From positions 620,212,255 through 620,276,254 of the forward strand of contig NC_081409.1 of NCBI RefSeq assembly GCF_030272615.1: 64,000 nucleotides of DNA, read 5' to 3'. The notes under the pieces were generated by a model. It did not search any database, was not told the origin of the DNA, and saw only the letters and a list, made by a program, of their open reading frames with translations. Origin of the DNA: Cryptomeria japonica. Taxonomy: Eukaryota; Streptophyta; Pinopsida; Cupressales; Cupressaceae. This document shows positions 37,010 through 48,790 of the stretch, in pieces. Each line of letters starts with the position of its first letter. Position 1 is the first letter of the stretch. A program made the position numbers and the translations under genes.

Positions 37010-37385
37010 AAGCACACCACCCCAAGATGAATGGTATGTTTGTGGACTAGGAGGCATCGAGTGCCCTTGGGCTTGAGGTCCCATTAAGTACATCACTCCA
37101 AGATGGTTGGAGCCATACTCATGGGCCATGGGATATTGAATGCCCTTGGGCTTGAACAAGGACAACCTCCACAATAGACTAAGGGATGGAAGGGATCTTA
37201 CTCCTCTCATACTCATGGGCCAGTGGACGTTGAGTGGCCCTGGGCTTGAGAGTCTCATCCAGTATGCCACCACAAGATGGATGGAACCACCATGCTCATC
37301 GACCAGGGGGCATTGAGTGCCCCTGTACTTGAAAGTTTTATCAAGTACACCACCACGGGATGGATGGATGGGAGATCTGCCCATG
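37010..37385. repeat. degenerate minisatellite of about 100 bp, four units
   Basis: Repeated words include CTCATGGGCCA, GAGTGCCC, TGGGCTTGA and CACCAC-AAGATGGATGG. The units are well diverged. It lies near the right end of the solo LTR. Confidence 0.75.
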
Positions 37386-37739
37386 CTCTCACAATACAAA
37401 GACAATTGTCCTTGACATTGTGATTTGCAAGATATTCCTAAATCGATTGACTATTGGAATATACTTGCTCAAAATGATATTGATGTGGAATTAGGTATTA
37501 ATGATGGATTTATGGAATCAAATGCTATTATGGATAATTAATATTTATTGTAGTAATATAAGTTTCTAGTGATTAATGATGTTTTGCACATCCTAAACCA
37601 AAAATAATTCCAATAAGGGACTTTAGAGTTGACAATTTTATTACAAGTTTATGTTATTAAGGATAATGCATTTCTCATTTTGAGTTGGATTTGTTGTTTT
37701 AAGGCTAAATTCAGGTAAATCCCAAAAGGGGACATTACA

Positions 37740-38340
37740 AGGGTCCCCTAACCCTAGTTACCTTTAGCAAAAAACTAAGTTACCAAATAGCTCAAAAATA
37801 AGGCTGATTCTGGGCATGAATGTCCTGAAATTGGGGTCAATGCGGAAACTATCAAGGTTCATTATTTTTGTCCCTTAGTTTTGTTGACTTTTCAAGCTTT
37901 GAAAAACCCTAAATAGAGAACAATCGAAAGGAGCAATAGTGGTCATCAACTGACTTTGCAAGGGCCTCAATCATCCCAACATGTAAAATATTGTCGAAGC
38001 AACCAACAAATATGCATAATCACGACTTCAATACGCGTCAAGCTCTCTATAGTGTTGAAAAAACTAGAAACGCCAACCTCGTGAATTTTGATGCGAATAA
38101 GTATAATATTCACTTTGACAAGGAAGGAGCAAACCCGTATAGTTAATAATCAATATTATAAAATAGAAATAATTTTAAAATTTAGACTACACTATATCAA
38201 TATGTATTAAAATTATATAATAAAATTAGAGTTTGAAAATAATATAAAATTTATAATGTTTATATTCAATTTTTAATATATATTTTTAAATTTATAATCA
38301 ATCTATTTAATTTTTGATATATATATGATTTGCATATGTT
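37740..38340. other. intron 2 sequence, no gene
   Basis: AT-rich stretch between the solo LTR and a tandem duplication; nothing recognised. Confidence 0.4.
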
Positions 38341-38360
38341 TTTTGTGGGGATAAACCCAA

Positions 38361-38770
38361 ACATACCCAATCCCCCAATCCCCCAATCATTTTTGTTGTA
38401 CGTAGGTACCATACCCACATACCCAATTTTGATTCAGCAACTTAGCAAAAAAATGAAAAAAGACCGAGAAGAAATACCCAAGCTAAGGAGTTGTTTGAAT
38501 CTTAAAGTCATTGTCTCCATAATAATTGAAATCAAAAAGGGTGGGAAACACTATTGTATGGTCATTGACATGCAAACATACCCAATCCCCCAATTGTTTT
38601 TGTTGTACTTGCATACCATACCCACATACCCTATTTTGATTCAGCAACTTAGCAAAAAAATGAAAAAAGACCAAGAAGAAATTCCCAAGCTGAGGAGTTG
38701 TTTGAATCTTGAAGTCATTGTCTCCCTAATAATTGAAATCAAAAAGGGTGAGAAAAACTATTGTACTGTA
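38361..38770. repeat. tandem duplication of about 207 bp
   Basis: Two diverged copies share CATACCCACATACCC, TTTTGATTCAGCAACTTAGC and GGAGTTGTTTGAATCTT. The spacing of 207 bp at ATACCCACAT keeps one frame open across both copies (38330-38806), but nothing suggests this is a gene. Confidence 0.9.
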
Positions 38771-39967
38771 TTGTCATTGGCCTTTAGTTCGTTACTATGT
38801 TCTTAAAGTCTTCTAAACTGGAAGCTACCATTCAGTGTCATAAGATTTTTGTTTTAATTCCTACTCTATTTTCAGAAGTTTAAACACCAAACTGAAGACA
38901 TGTAAATTATTCATGCAGGAGACCAAATGAAATCTTTTGAAGAAGTAACAATTGAAGTGATGTAACATAGAGTTTACTCAAAAATAGCTTCAAAAAAAAC
39001 TATAACAAAATCCCACTGGCAATTTGCAATTGGGACTGCAATCAGAGTGATTGCCATTAAATGAGGTTATGTGAAGTTGCTCATGTGGCATTTGAAATTG
39101 ACCTTCTACAGCACAATATCAATATTTTGAGCTACAACATACAAGTACACATATAGTTGCTCATACCCATACCGAACAGTATACATCTTAGTGCCCACAG
39201 ATTTCTAACCATTACACATATCAAGGCCCATACCCATACCAACATACATCAATAACTTGGTTTCATGAGTAGTTGTTAGCAACTGGATTTCTCAAAATGG
39301 AAAGCATAGCCTAGATGAAACAATCTTGTTTGGGTGCTCATTTGATTTTTTAGGAAAGGGCCCAGTTTCAACTATGTTCCCAAAATTTGAGTCCACAATG
39401 TTTTTGATGCAAATTCAACCATATACATGCATGCCATGCCCAAATTCTGAAATCCAATGTTCCAATACACTTGCTAGTGCCCATGCTATACCAACATTTT
39501 GGTAACTTGGTAGTGCCCATACCATAACAGTATTTCCTAAAATGAGAAACATAACACAAATAGAATCTAAGTCACAAGGATCAAATTTGAGTTTGTGTTT
39601 GGCAACAATAAAATTTGGAAAACGTTCAACGAAGGAAAAAAATATCAAAAAAAGAATCTACATTAAATTTGCTTTATGTAATTTTTTTTTGAAATATAAA
39701 TAATATATCCACAAAATAATCAAAAAGATATTTATTATTTAAAACATTCACCAGATTTTATTTTTAAAAACATTAAAACAAAATGCACAATTTTTTTATT
39801 TTTAATGCTAAAAATAAAATGAAAAAATACTAAAATCTATTTTAGAAAACATAAAACACAGATTTCATATTTTTTATTTTTTATTTTATAAACAAAATAA
39901 AATTTAAAATACTAAACTTTATTTTTAAAAACATAAAATAAAAACGTATTCATTTTTTATTTGTAAC
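38771..39967. other. intron 2 sequence, AT-rich
   Basis: No gene. From about 39650 the sequence becomes a degenerate run of A and T, which forms the LINE insertion site. Confidence 0.5.
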
Positions 39968-39981
39968 TTTAAAAAACAAAA
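39968..39981. repeat. LINE target-site duplication, left
   Basis: TTTAAAAAACAAAA, identical to 46229-46242. The length suits target-primed reverse transcription at an A/T-rich site. Confidence 0.88.
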
Positions 39982-40006
39982 ACAGCAATGTAATTTTCAA
40001 ATATTG

Positions 40007-41761
40007 ATGGCGTTGCGCATGGAGGGAGCCGATCGCAGGCTAGGGCATCGCAGCCCTAGCTCGTAGGAGGAGCCTGCATGCTGGTGCGGCGGCGCGAGGG
40101 TGGCGCTTGCGGTCGGGGGTGTTGCTGCGGCAGGGGTTTGCTGCGGGGGTGAAGGTGGAGCGGTGGCTGCGGGTGGTGGGAGGTGTTGCGGGAGGCAGAG
40201 GCTCGAGGTTCCTACAGAGCTGCAACTTGTTCGTGGGGAAGGGCAGTGGGGGGTTCGTGCTGCACGGTGGGGAGAGGGTGTGTGGTTGCAAGGGAGTGTG
40301 GCATCTTTGGCCGGCTCCTTTCGAGAGGTGGGCTCTCCGAGCGGTGCGACGACTAGATCTAGTGGAGAGGCCTCAAAGGTGCCTCACGATATGGATTTCC
40401 GAGCTGCGGTGGGTTTGAAATCTCCACCCCAAAATGTAAAGACCTTTGATAATAGCCTTTTTGCCTCGGAATCCGGGGCTGGAAGTGTTGGGGGTTCTCA
40501 AATCTCGAAGATTAAAGGCTGCCTGGAGAAGTGCAGCGAGAGACCAAGGTTGATGATAGCGGATGATGTCGATTACTTTTCTAAACATTCGTTATACTAC
40601 AAGTTTTTGCGGATGAGGGTTTCTCTGCAGTTTTTGGAGAACTGGGCTCAGAGATCTTGGGCTTCGGAAGGGGAGATGGAGATTATGTTACTGGCAAACA
40701 ACTACTTCATGGTTACCTTCAATTGCATGGAGGATCGAAGTAGGGTTTTTGAAGGAGGGCCATATTTTTACAACCAGGTGGGATTGTTCATCAAACCTTG
40801 GCATGCAGGGTTCAACCCTTCGGAGGAACTCCCGAATAGGGTCCCAATGTGGGTCTGTCTACCGCGTCTTTCGGTGGAATGTTGTCGGGAGGATGTGCTA
40901 CGGATGCTTGCTTCAATGCTTGGGAGGCCAGTTGGAGCCTCATCGCAAACCCTGGGAAGAAGGGTTATGACCTTCGCTCGTATCTGTGTTGAAATTGATC
41001 TTAGTAAGCCTCTGCCAGATGCTATAGATATGTGTGCAGGTTCTTATTCATGGGTTCAGCAGCTGGATTATGAGACTTTACCTTTTCAGTGTCGTCTGTG
41101 TCGTCAGTACGGTCACTTGCAGCGCAAGTGTCCTAGGTACAAACCGATGGTGCGCCAATCTCAACAGCCGACCCGTAACACAGATGGGGCTGATAAAGGA
41201 AAAGCCGCCATGACTGGGGAAGTTGTGGGTTTTGATGGCTTTGTCCCAGTTAAGACAAAGAACAGGAATCGGAGACAAAAGAGGCCCCTACAGGAGAGAC
41301 AAGAGGAGGATACCTTTAACAGGTTTGAAGCCCTGGACGACCTCACCCAGCAGGAGGTGAACCCTGGGTTGACTCCTTTGGATTAGGATGCACCAGGGTT
41401 GGTCAATGATAGTGTGAATTGGGACTCGACCCAGGCTTTGCAAATTGCTGGGAGCCAGCAAATGGAGATGGATCAGCCAGTTGTGGCTCAGTTGGGGACC
41501 ATTCCTAGTGCTGTAGTGGAGTTGGCTAGGGGAGAGGTCTCTCCTTCAGCTCAAAAACTGGAATCTGCTGGGGCCAAAAGTAACAAGATGGGCTCACGTT
41601 TGGGTCTCCACCAGAAGGACATTAAGAAAGGATCATCAGAGAAGAATTCAAAGGTTGGCAGAAAAAAGGACTTGGAGAAGATCAAATTGATGGGGGAGAA
41701 TTTGGTTGAGTCAGGGTCAGTAAAGACTCTGGATTCTCACTTTTCCAATCCCCCTAAATGA
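40007..41761 (+). pseudogene. LINE ORF1, nucleic-acid binding protein
   Basis: ATG at 40007 (MALRMEGADRRLGHRSPSS) is in frame with the main body but meets a TAG at 40064. The body, with a DUF4283-like core (LRMRVSLQFLENWAQRSWAS through GGPYFYNQVGLFIKPWHAGF), is followed by the knuckle CRLCRQYGHLQRKC and a lysine-rich tail. A second TAG at 41384 precedes a further 120 codons in the same frame, ending TGA at 41759. Restoring the reading conceptually needs only two CAG-for-TAG changes. The protein would package LINE RNA. Starting at the GTG at 40100 is an artefact of ignoring the first stop. Confidence 0.85.
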
Positions 41762-44700
41762 TTTAATTATCATGGAATGTGAGGGGCTTGAACAGCGGCC
41801 CTAGACAAAAAGTTGTTCGGGAGTTGATAAGGAGCCATTCTCCTGATATCCTTTTTTTGTAGGAGACAAAACTTTCTATGGAAAGTATGATGGATCTGGT
41901 GCCAAAGCTTTGGGGGAGATGCCAGTGTCAATGTATTGGGGTTGTGGGCTCCTCGGGAGGGGTGGCCTATCTTTGGAACCCTCTAAGGATTCGCCCTGTC
42001 TGGTGGGCGGCCTCCAGATCTTCGTTATCCGGGGTTGTCTCTAGTCTTGAGACTGGGGAATATATCTTGGTTACTAACATCTATGCCCCCACTGATCTTC
42101 AGGGTAAGCAACACTTATGGTCCCATATCTCTTGTATGCGGAGGTTGGTCCCTTTTCATCCTTGGATTATGGCGGGCGATTTCAATGCCATCCTTGAGTT
42201 GAGTGAGAAGAAGGGGGGTGTTATGCAGTTAGAACCTTCATCTTTCCTTTTTCGGGAAAATATAGCTTCATTGCATCTTGTTGACATTAAGCCTGGTAAT
42301 GGTTTGTTCACCCGGAACAATAGGAGAGTAGGGGAGTATTGGATTGCGGAAAGGCTGGATCATTTTCTGGTTTCTACTTTTTGGATTGGTGGGGAGTGGT
42401 CCACAAGCTCGGAGATTCTTGACTGGAGAGGGTCCGATCACTAGCCCATCAAGTTGGTTTCTTCTTCTGCTCAGGTTGCTTGCTCTCCTTCATTCAAATT
42501 CCAACTTATGTGGCTTCGGGATCCTACTTTGCAGACTCTTGTAGCGGAGTGGTGGAGGAAAGGGAGGCCAGCCTTTGGCACTGCTATGTACACTTTTGCC
42601 AAGCAACTACAATTTGTTAAGCTTCAGCTTAAACAGTGGAACCATCAGGGTTTCGAGAATATTTTTCATGCTAAGAAAGTTGCTTAGATAGTGTTGAATG
42701 GCATCACCAGCGACATCAGAGAGCATGGTTTGTCTGAAGCCTTGCTTAGGGAGGAAGATAGGGCTGTCAAGGCTCTTGAGGAATGGGAGCTTAGGGAGGA
42801 AATTTACTGGAAACAGAGAGCTCGTATTGATTGGCTTCAAGAGGGGGATAAGAACACTGCCTTCTTCTTCAACTCAGTGAAAGCAAGAAGACATGGAAAT
42901 GCCATACCGGTTCTGGTTACTGATAGAGGGGAGCAGCTTTTATCCCTGCAGGAGATTTCTAGGGAGTCTTTACTTTATTTCCGATCCCTCTTCAGGGAGG
43001 ATTCTCAAGGGGATTCGGTGGAGGAGAATCAAGTTCTCGATTGCATCCCTTCTCTAGTTACTAGGGAGATGAATGAGTAGCTTATGGGTCCCATTTCGCT
43101 GGAAGAACTAGAGAGGATTGTGTTTCACATGAGAAAGGGAAAGGCTCCTGGACCGGATGGGTTCCCAGTTGAATTCTTTCAAGATTTATAAGATATTATC
43201 AAACTGGATTTATGGGAAGTAGTTCAGGAGTCCCAGAGGAATAAGAAGATGCTTCGGGCTTTGAATGCGACTTTCATTGCACTAATCCCAAAATGTGATG
43301 GGGCTGACCGGTTAGGCCAATTCCGACCTATCTATCTTTGCAATGTGATTTACGAGATCATCTCTAAGCTCATAGCGGATAGGTTGAAAAAGTGTCTAGG
43401 GGATGTTATCTCAGAGGAGCAGAGTGGGTTAGTGGAAGGGAGCCAAATCCTGGACGAGGTGGTCATTGCTACGGAGACTATTCACTCTATGGCAATTTCC
43501 AAGGAAAAAGCTATGTTTATTAAGCTAGATATGGCTAAGGCTTACGATAGAGTTCGTTGGTCCTTCCTCCAGAAGATTCTCAGGGCGTTTGGCTTTACTG
43601 ATGAATGGATCCAATGGGTTATGAGTTGTGTTACGTCTACATCTTTCTCAGTACTAATCAATGGAGATCATACTGAGCTGTTTGGTGCTTCTAGGGGTCT
43701 TCGCCAGGGGGAACCCCTATCCCCTTACCTATTCATTCTTTTGGCTGAGGGTCTAGGGAGGTTGATTAAGCATAATGTGGGTCGGGGATTTATTCAGGGA
43801 TGGAGTTGGGGTAATGACTTACAGCCACAGTCTCACTTGCAGTTTGTTGATGACACGGCCCTGATGGGACTTGCTCGGATCAGAGAGGCCACTAATTTGA
43901 GAAAGGTTTTGGATGTTTATCTTGCAGCTTCAAGCCAGATGATTAATGAGGATAAATCTTCTATCCTCTTCTTCAACACTCCTGGATCTATTCAAAGAAG
44001 AATTGCTCTTATCTTGAGATTCCAAGTTGGCTCTTTGCCCTTGACTTATTTGGGTATTCCTATTTCGCCTGGTAACCCTCCTAGGGAATCTTGGCAAGGT
44101 ATCTTGGATAAGTTTCGCACGAAGGTTGATCACTGGACTAATAGATGGTTATCCTTTGCTGGGAGGGTTCAGCTGATTCAGTCAGTGGTTCAGGCTCTTA
44201 TGATTTATCGATGTATGCTTCAAGTGGCTCCTAAGTGGTTCTTGAAGGGGTTGGACTCTCTGGCTAGGCAATTCTTATGGGCAGGTAGCCTCTCCTCCTC
44301 CAAATGGAGTCTTGTCAATTGGGATTTGGTGTGTAGCCCGAAGCAGTCGGGGGGGCTTGGTTTAAGGCAGTCTATTTTATTTGAGGAGGCTTTGGTGGCT
44401 AAATTGTACTGGAGGTGGTGTGCTAAGCAGGATCGTGGCTGGGCTAGGATTTTGGCCTACAAATATATGCACAGGATCCCGTTGGAGGAAATTCCAAGAT
44501 ATCCGCTGGAGGGTAAAGGATCAACGATTTGGAATACTCTTAAGAAGGGGGCTTCTCTTATCAAGGAAGGTCTCTTTTGGATTTGTAGGAGGGGGGAAGA
44601 GGTCCTATTCTGGAACGACTCTTGGGATGGTTACCCCCCCCATCCTGGACCAGTTTCCCAACCTTGGGAATCTTTGCTAGAGGTTTTTGGAGGCAGGGTG

Positions 44701-46118
44701 GTCTAGGGTGAGTGACTTCAAGGTTGTGTATAGGTGTGGGCGTCTGGAGATGGAGCAGTGGAAGGCTCCTAATGAGTGGTCGGTTGCTGGGATGGAGGAA
44801 GAGTGTGCGGAGTTGCATGGAATTTTGGCGAATAGACACTGTAGTTCTCTCGAGGGTAGGGATGGACTTGCTTGGTTTCTGAATCCTAAGGGCATCTTTG
44901 TTGTAGCTAGTGGATATCAGGAACTGTTGGACCGAAGACTTGAGGGAAGAGAGGTGCCCTGGTGGAAACAGGTGTGGAATAATCTTTCTTGGCCAAAGTG
45001 TTACTGCTTCGCTTGGACTTTGGCTTTGAAGAGATGCCTAACCTGGGACAATATTCGCAAGAGGGAATTTCTGGGGCCTTCCATTTGTGCCTTGTGCGGT
45101 AGGAAGACTCCTCACACCTGTTCTTCAGATGCCCCTTCTCTATGCTTATTTGGCACTATTAGTGGGGGGTGTGGAAGCATCCTTCTGTTCACGCGGATTC
45201 CTTGGTGTTATTTGGCACTATTAGTGGGGGGTGTGGAAGCATCCTTCTGTTCACGGGGATTCCCTGGTGGAGTTTTGGAGCAGTTTGGGCAAACCTCCTA
45301 TCTTCTCCTCCTTCCTCCAGACTATCTGGTACATTGGGCCCATTTTCATACTGTGGCAGATCTGGCTCGAGAGGAACAGGAGGATCTTTCGTGAGGTCAA
45401 ACTGGTGGTTCAACAAGTGTGGAACAGAATCATTGTTATGATCTGGGAGACAGTGGAAGCTAAATGTGAGGTGCATTTTCCTCTGAATAGAGATGAGGCA
45501 GATATTGTGAGTAGGTTGGGGTTGCAAGAGTTGTCTCCTGCCTCAGCTTGTGTCAGGAGAGGTAGACGTACTTTAAAGAAGGTTCAAAGGATGGGAAGAT
45601 GGATCCCCCCTCAGGATGAGTTTATCAAGATTAATATCGATGGCTCATCTAGGGGTAACCCAGGCCCTGCTGGGGTTGGTGGTGTTGGTAGGAATCGTAT
45701 GGGGGAGGTGGTCTTCTTATTTTTGGTTCATAAAGGGCGGCATTCTAATAATTTTATGGAGGGTTTTGCAATTCTCTATGCCTTGGAGTGTGCCTAGGAG
45801 TTGGGTTGAAGGAAGGTTATCTGTGAATCGGATTCACAAATTGTTGTGAACTTGTTGACAAAGCAGAAGGTGAGTGGGGTTCATTGGCAGTTGGCAGAGA
45901 TTGTTCGTCAAATTCTCCATATTAGCTCGGCTATGGAGCAGGTGTCTTTCATCCACATTCCTCGTGAGTGGAATAGAGCAGCAGATTGTTTGGCTAAGTG
46001 GGCCTCGGAACACGGTAGTGATTGGAAAGTGGAAGGTTGGGAGCATCTTTCCTCGGATTACTGTCAAGACTTGCAGAAGATTCTTGCTGAGGACATGGAT
46101 GGGTATGAAACTGGCTGA
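41758..46118 (+). pseudogene. LINE ORF2: endonuclease, reverse transcriptase, RNase H
   Basis: ORF2 begins at ATG 41758, overlapping the ORF1 stop as ATGA. The endonuclease shows SWNVRGLN, ETK, NIYAP, GDFNAI and SDH (41770-42450). Reverse transcriptase runs from about 43090 to 44300, with FRPIYLCNVIYE, KLDMAKAYDRVRW, RGLRQGEPLSPYLF and catalytic FVDD. A zinc-finger region near 45000-45140 precedes RNase H (45610-46030), whose acidic residues are present (NIDGSSRGN, MEGFAI, CESDSQ, AADCLA). Stops are TAG at 41860, 42442, 42685, 43078, 44678, 45160 and 45795, TAA at 41764 and 43189, and TGA at 45807. Frameshifts lie in a C run (44634-44641) and near 45101-45112. Confidence 0.92.
45146..45269 (+). 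repeat. 62-bp tandem duplication inside LINE ORF2
   Basis: Copies 45146-45207 and 45208-45269 differ at two bases. Because 62 is not a multiple of three, it shifts the frame. Both copies carry the same TAG (45160 and 45222), so that stop predates the duplication. Confidence 0.95.
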
Positions 46119-46194
46119 TTTTGGGTTGGGCTTGTGGTTCTTTTCTGGGGCCTTGGGGCCCTGGTTCTCTTTGTAATTCTAGTCTCTAATTATC

Positions 46195-46228
46195 AATAAA
46201 GTTTTTACCCCTTTATTTCAAAAAAAAA
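46195..46228 (+). terminator. LINE polyadenylation signal and A tail
   Basis: AATAAA at 46195-46200 is followed within 20 bases by a short A tract (46220-46228) that abuts the target duplication. Confidence 0.85.
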
Positions 46229-46242
46229 TTTAAAAAACAAAA
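46229..46242. repeat. LINE target-site duplication, right
   Basis: TTTAAAAAACAAAA, identical to 39968-39981. Confidence 0.88.
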
Positions 46243-47571
46243 TAAAAAATACTAAATTATACTTAAAATAAAACTATATTAATTTTTTACTTTTAATTTT
46301 AAAAAATTAAAAATATCAAGTTTTAATGTTGTTGTTTTTTTACAATTAAAAAAGTTCATTACTAAAAAAGTAAAATAAAAAAATATTAAATTATATTTTA
46401 TTTAGAAAACAAATAATTTATAGATATTAAATAATATTATTATTAAGTTTAAATAGATTATAATAAATCTAAAAATATTTGTAAATTGATGATTTAAAAA
46501 ATTTACTTTAAATATTTAAATTTGTTAACTTTTATATATAATTAATTTAAAATCTAAATTAAATATATTAAAGTATTAAATTTAAATTATTAAATCTTAA
46601 TATTAAAAAATAAAAAAATTATTTATTTTTTGAAAAATTTAATGTGGCACATTGGGGCCACACCCATATATTGATAAGCAAAAAGGTTACATGTTAAGCC
46701 CCTAACTAGACAAATAGTTGCAGACTCCATCACCTATTGAACCTAAATTACAAAATGGCTTAGAAACATTTCTATATCATTGTGATATAACCACAGTTAG
46801 CTTCATAATTGCTAACTTTAACTAAGTATTCACATATCGAACACATATGCATCCAAAACTAACAAAAAGCATGACATATTATCTAGCCTCATCACCTTCA
46901 ACGTTGTCCTCTTGCACATCATCCACATCCTCAACCCGAGAGAGTGCCCACCTACTATCTCCAACGGCAACACCCTCGACGCAGCCCTTGAGAAAATTGA
47001 TGTCAATCCTTGCGTGGTTCCTTCTCACCATAATATTCATGCCAACACCCCAAATTACCAAAACCTACAGCAGGTCATCGTCACCATCACCAAACTTGGC
47101 CCTCATTCTACCATATGGGATTAAACCCTAACCCAGGATGGATGTCTAAAGGTAACCCATCATTCCTCTACACCACCGCTTCCACACTAGCTTGCACATG
47201 AGTCTCTCCATCAACTCCTCAGACTCCCCCACATCCAAAAGCATCACCATGAACATCAATGCTACATCGGAATTGACACGGTAGTGGCCATTGCGAAACA
47301 AGTATTCGTCACCCACCTTCAACATGCAAGACAACCCCCACCTTCGACTTGAATATCTCCATCAACCATTGCTCTGAGATATCACCATAAAAGGCCATTT
47401 TCCTCTATTTAGCCAGCAAGCATATACTAGTGTCCAACCCACTAGTCGCTTGTTACAATGCGACAGACTCCATCTATATTCTTTATAAAGGCCCACCTAT
47501 CATCATTTCAATTAATGGTTGCAGGCACTTTGGCTTTAGCACCACCTTCTCATAAATGTATGTCATCCCTT
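46243..47571. other. AT-rich tract, then unassigned sequence
   Basis: 46243-46640 is almost pure A and T. From 46640 the composition becomes mixed; minus-strand frames (47334-47146, 47061-46879) could be the degraded continuation of the RNase H pseudogene at 47572-48039, but carry no motif. Confidence 0.35.
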
Positions 47572-48039
47572 TCAAATGCTTCGATCATGTGTCTGGTCTA
47601 GTGGGCGAGTGAGTTGGCCCAACGTGGTGAGCCAATCTTCCATTGATGTTGTCGAAATGATGTTTTCTTTCAAATCATTTGTGTGCTTGATGATACCATC
47701 CGCAACACCATTTCCTTCCCGGTATACATGTGGGGCAATGTAATCATTAAAGCTTTTGAGTTCTTCCAATATCAAATTTAACTATTTGCCCAACTTCCAA
47801 CTCAACGCCTATCAAGACCAAATCATGTTCACAACAATCTGTGAATCACCTTCCACATGAATACTACCGCATCCCATCAATTTGCCAACTCGGATGCCAA
47901 GCAAGGCAGCATAAAATTTTGCCCCGTTATTTGTTGTTGTCCCCAATCTAGCCCTAACCAATTTTAGTGTCTGGCCATCATGGTTTCGGATGACACATCC
48001 AACACCATTCGGCCCAAGGTTGTGTGTTGAGCCGTCAAA
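47572..48039 (-). pseudogene. RNase H domain pseudogene
   Basis: The minus strand reads FDGSTHNLGPNGVGCVIRNH, then NNGAKFYAALLGIRVGKLMG, IHVEGDSQIVVNM and YREGNGVADGI. This is the plant RNase H-like fold seen at the end of LINE ORF2. The second catalytic residue is Lys where Glu is expected (AKFYA for AEFYA). Two adjacent stops after NMIWS and a third soon after break the frame. It is diverged from the RNase H of the neighbouring LINE, so it is a separate, older insertion. Confidence 0.7.
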
Positions 48040-48510
48040 AATAAAATTATATTATATAAATATATTATGTTAATTTTTTATTAAAAATTTAATAAAAATA
48101 AATTAGTATTTAATTTTTTATAAACATCAATTTCAAAAATAAAATTGCATGTTTAAAATTTTATAAAACAAAGAAAAGACCTAAAAACAAAACATAGAGA
48201 AAAAAAACTCAACTAGAAACAAGTCACAGCGGCCTAGAGTCGTAGACTTGCTAGTTGTTGGAAGCAATGACTAATCTATAGCGACACAATGTGTAAGTCA
48301 ACACCAGATTAAACTTGCTCTTGTGGCTGCGTGGCTCATTGTGCCTTGCCCTAACGCCCTCTTGTCACAGATTGCAAAAGAAATGTGTGCCTGAATGAAC
48401 TCACACTGCAAAAGAAATGACAAACTCTCTAAAGTAGGCTACAAAAGAAAATTCTGCCCAAGCCGCTAGCTGTCACAACTAAACGAACTCACTAATTAAC
48501 CTCGTCTAGA

Positions 48511-48790
48511 CTCGCGAACTCATACTCTATTGAAACCAACATGGGTGCTGAATTTATAAAAAAAGCCTATCAAAAACCCTAAACAAAAATGCTTTTGCAG
48601 AAAAATATTTTAATCAAAAACCTGCTCCCTTTTCCACACGAATATAAACACTCGCGAACTCATACTCTATTGAAACCAACATGGGTGCTGAATTTATAAA
48701 AAAAGCCTATCAAAAACCCTAAACAAAAATGCTTTTGCAGAAAAATATTTTAATCAAAAACCTGCTCCCTTTTCCACACGAATATAAACA
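48511..48790. repeat. 140-bp perfect tandem duplication
   Basis: Copies 48511-48650 and 48651-48790 are identical by eye over all 140 bases, each starting CTCGCGAACTCATACTCTAT. Confidence 0.97.

Larger units (their letters stand above)
35823..37739 (+). mobile_element. solo LTR, TGTATTGTCCCC...GGGGACATTACA
   Basis: The ends form a 17- to 18-base inverted pair (TGTATTGTCCCCTTTTTG and the inverse of CCAAAAGGGGACATTACA). Flanks are GGGGT (35818-35822) and AGGGT (37740-37744), matching at 4 of 5. A TATAAAAG lies at 35993-36000. The interior has no reading frame with motifs but holds simple repeats and a degenerate minisatellite. The same TGTAATGTCCCC terminus recurs at 21123, 50864 and 58461, marking a common LTR end in this genome. 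Confidence 0.6.
39982..46228 (+). mobile_element. near full-length LINE (plant L1 type with RNase H)
   Basis: A 6.2-kb non-LTR retrotransposon lies between perfect 14-bp target duplications TTTAAAAAACAAAA (39968-39981 and 46229-46242). It has ORF1 with a CCHC knuckle, ORF2 with endonuclease, reverse transcriptase, zinc-finger and RNase H regions, an AATAAA signal and an A-rich tail. It is GC-richer than its surroundings and sits in THO5 intron 2 antisense to the gene. At least twelve in-frame stops, two frameshifts and a 62-bp duplication make it inactive. The 5' UTR is only about 25 bp, so slight 5' truncation is possible. Confidence 0.95.

Noticed and set aside
38330-38806. 158-codon frame with two repeated units as a repeat protein
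   Set aside because: The frame stays open only because the duplication spacing is a multiple of three. There is no recognised domain and the setting is intronic repeat.
40100-41386. ORF1 as a 428-residue protein starting at GTG 40100
   Set aside because: GTG is only the first codon after an early in-frame TAG. The likely start is the ATG at 40007, and the frame continues past the TAG at 41384.
45189-45527. 112-codon minus-strand frame
   Set aside because: Antisense shadow of the LINE zinc-finger and RNase H region.
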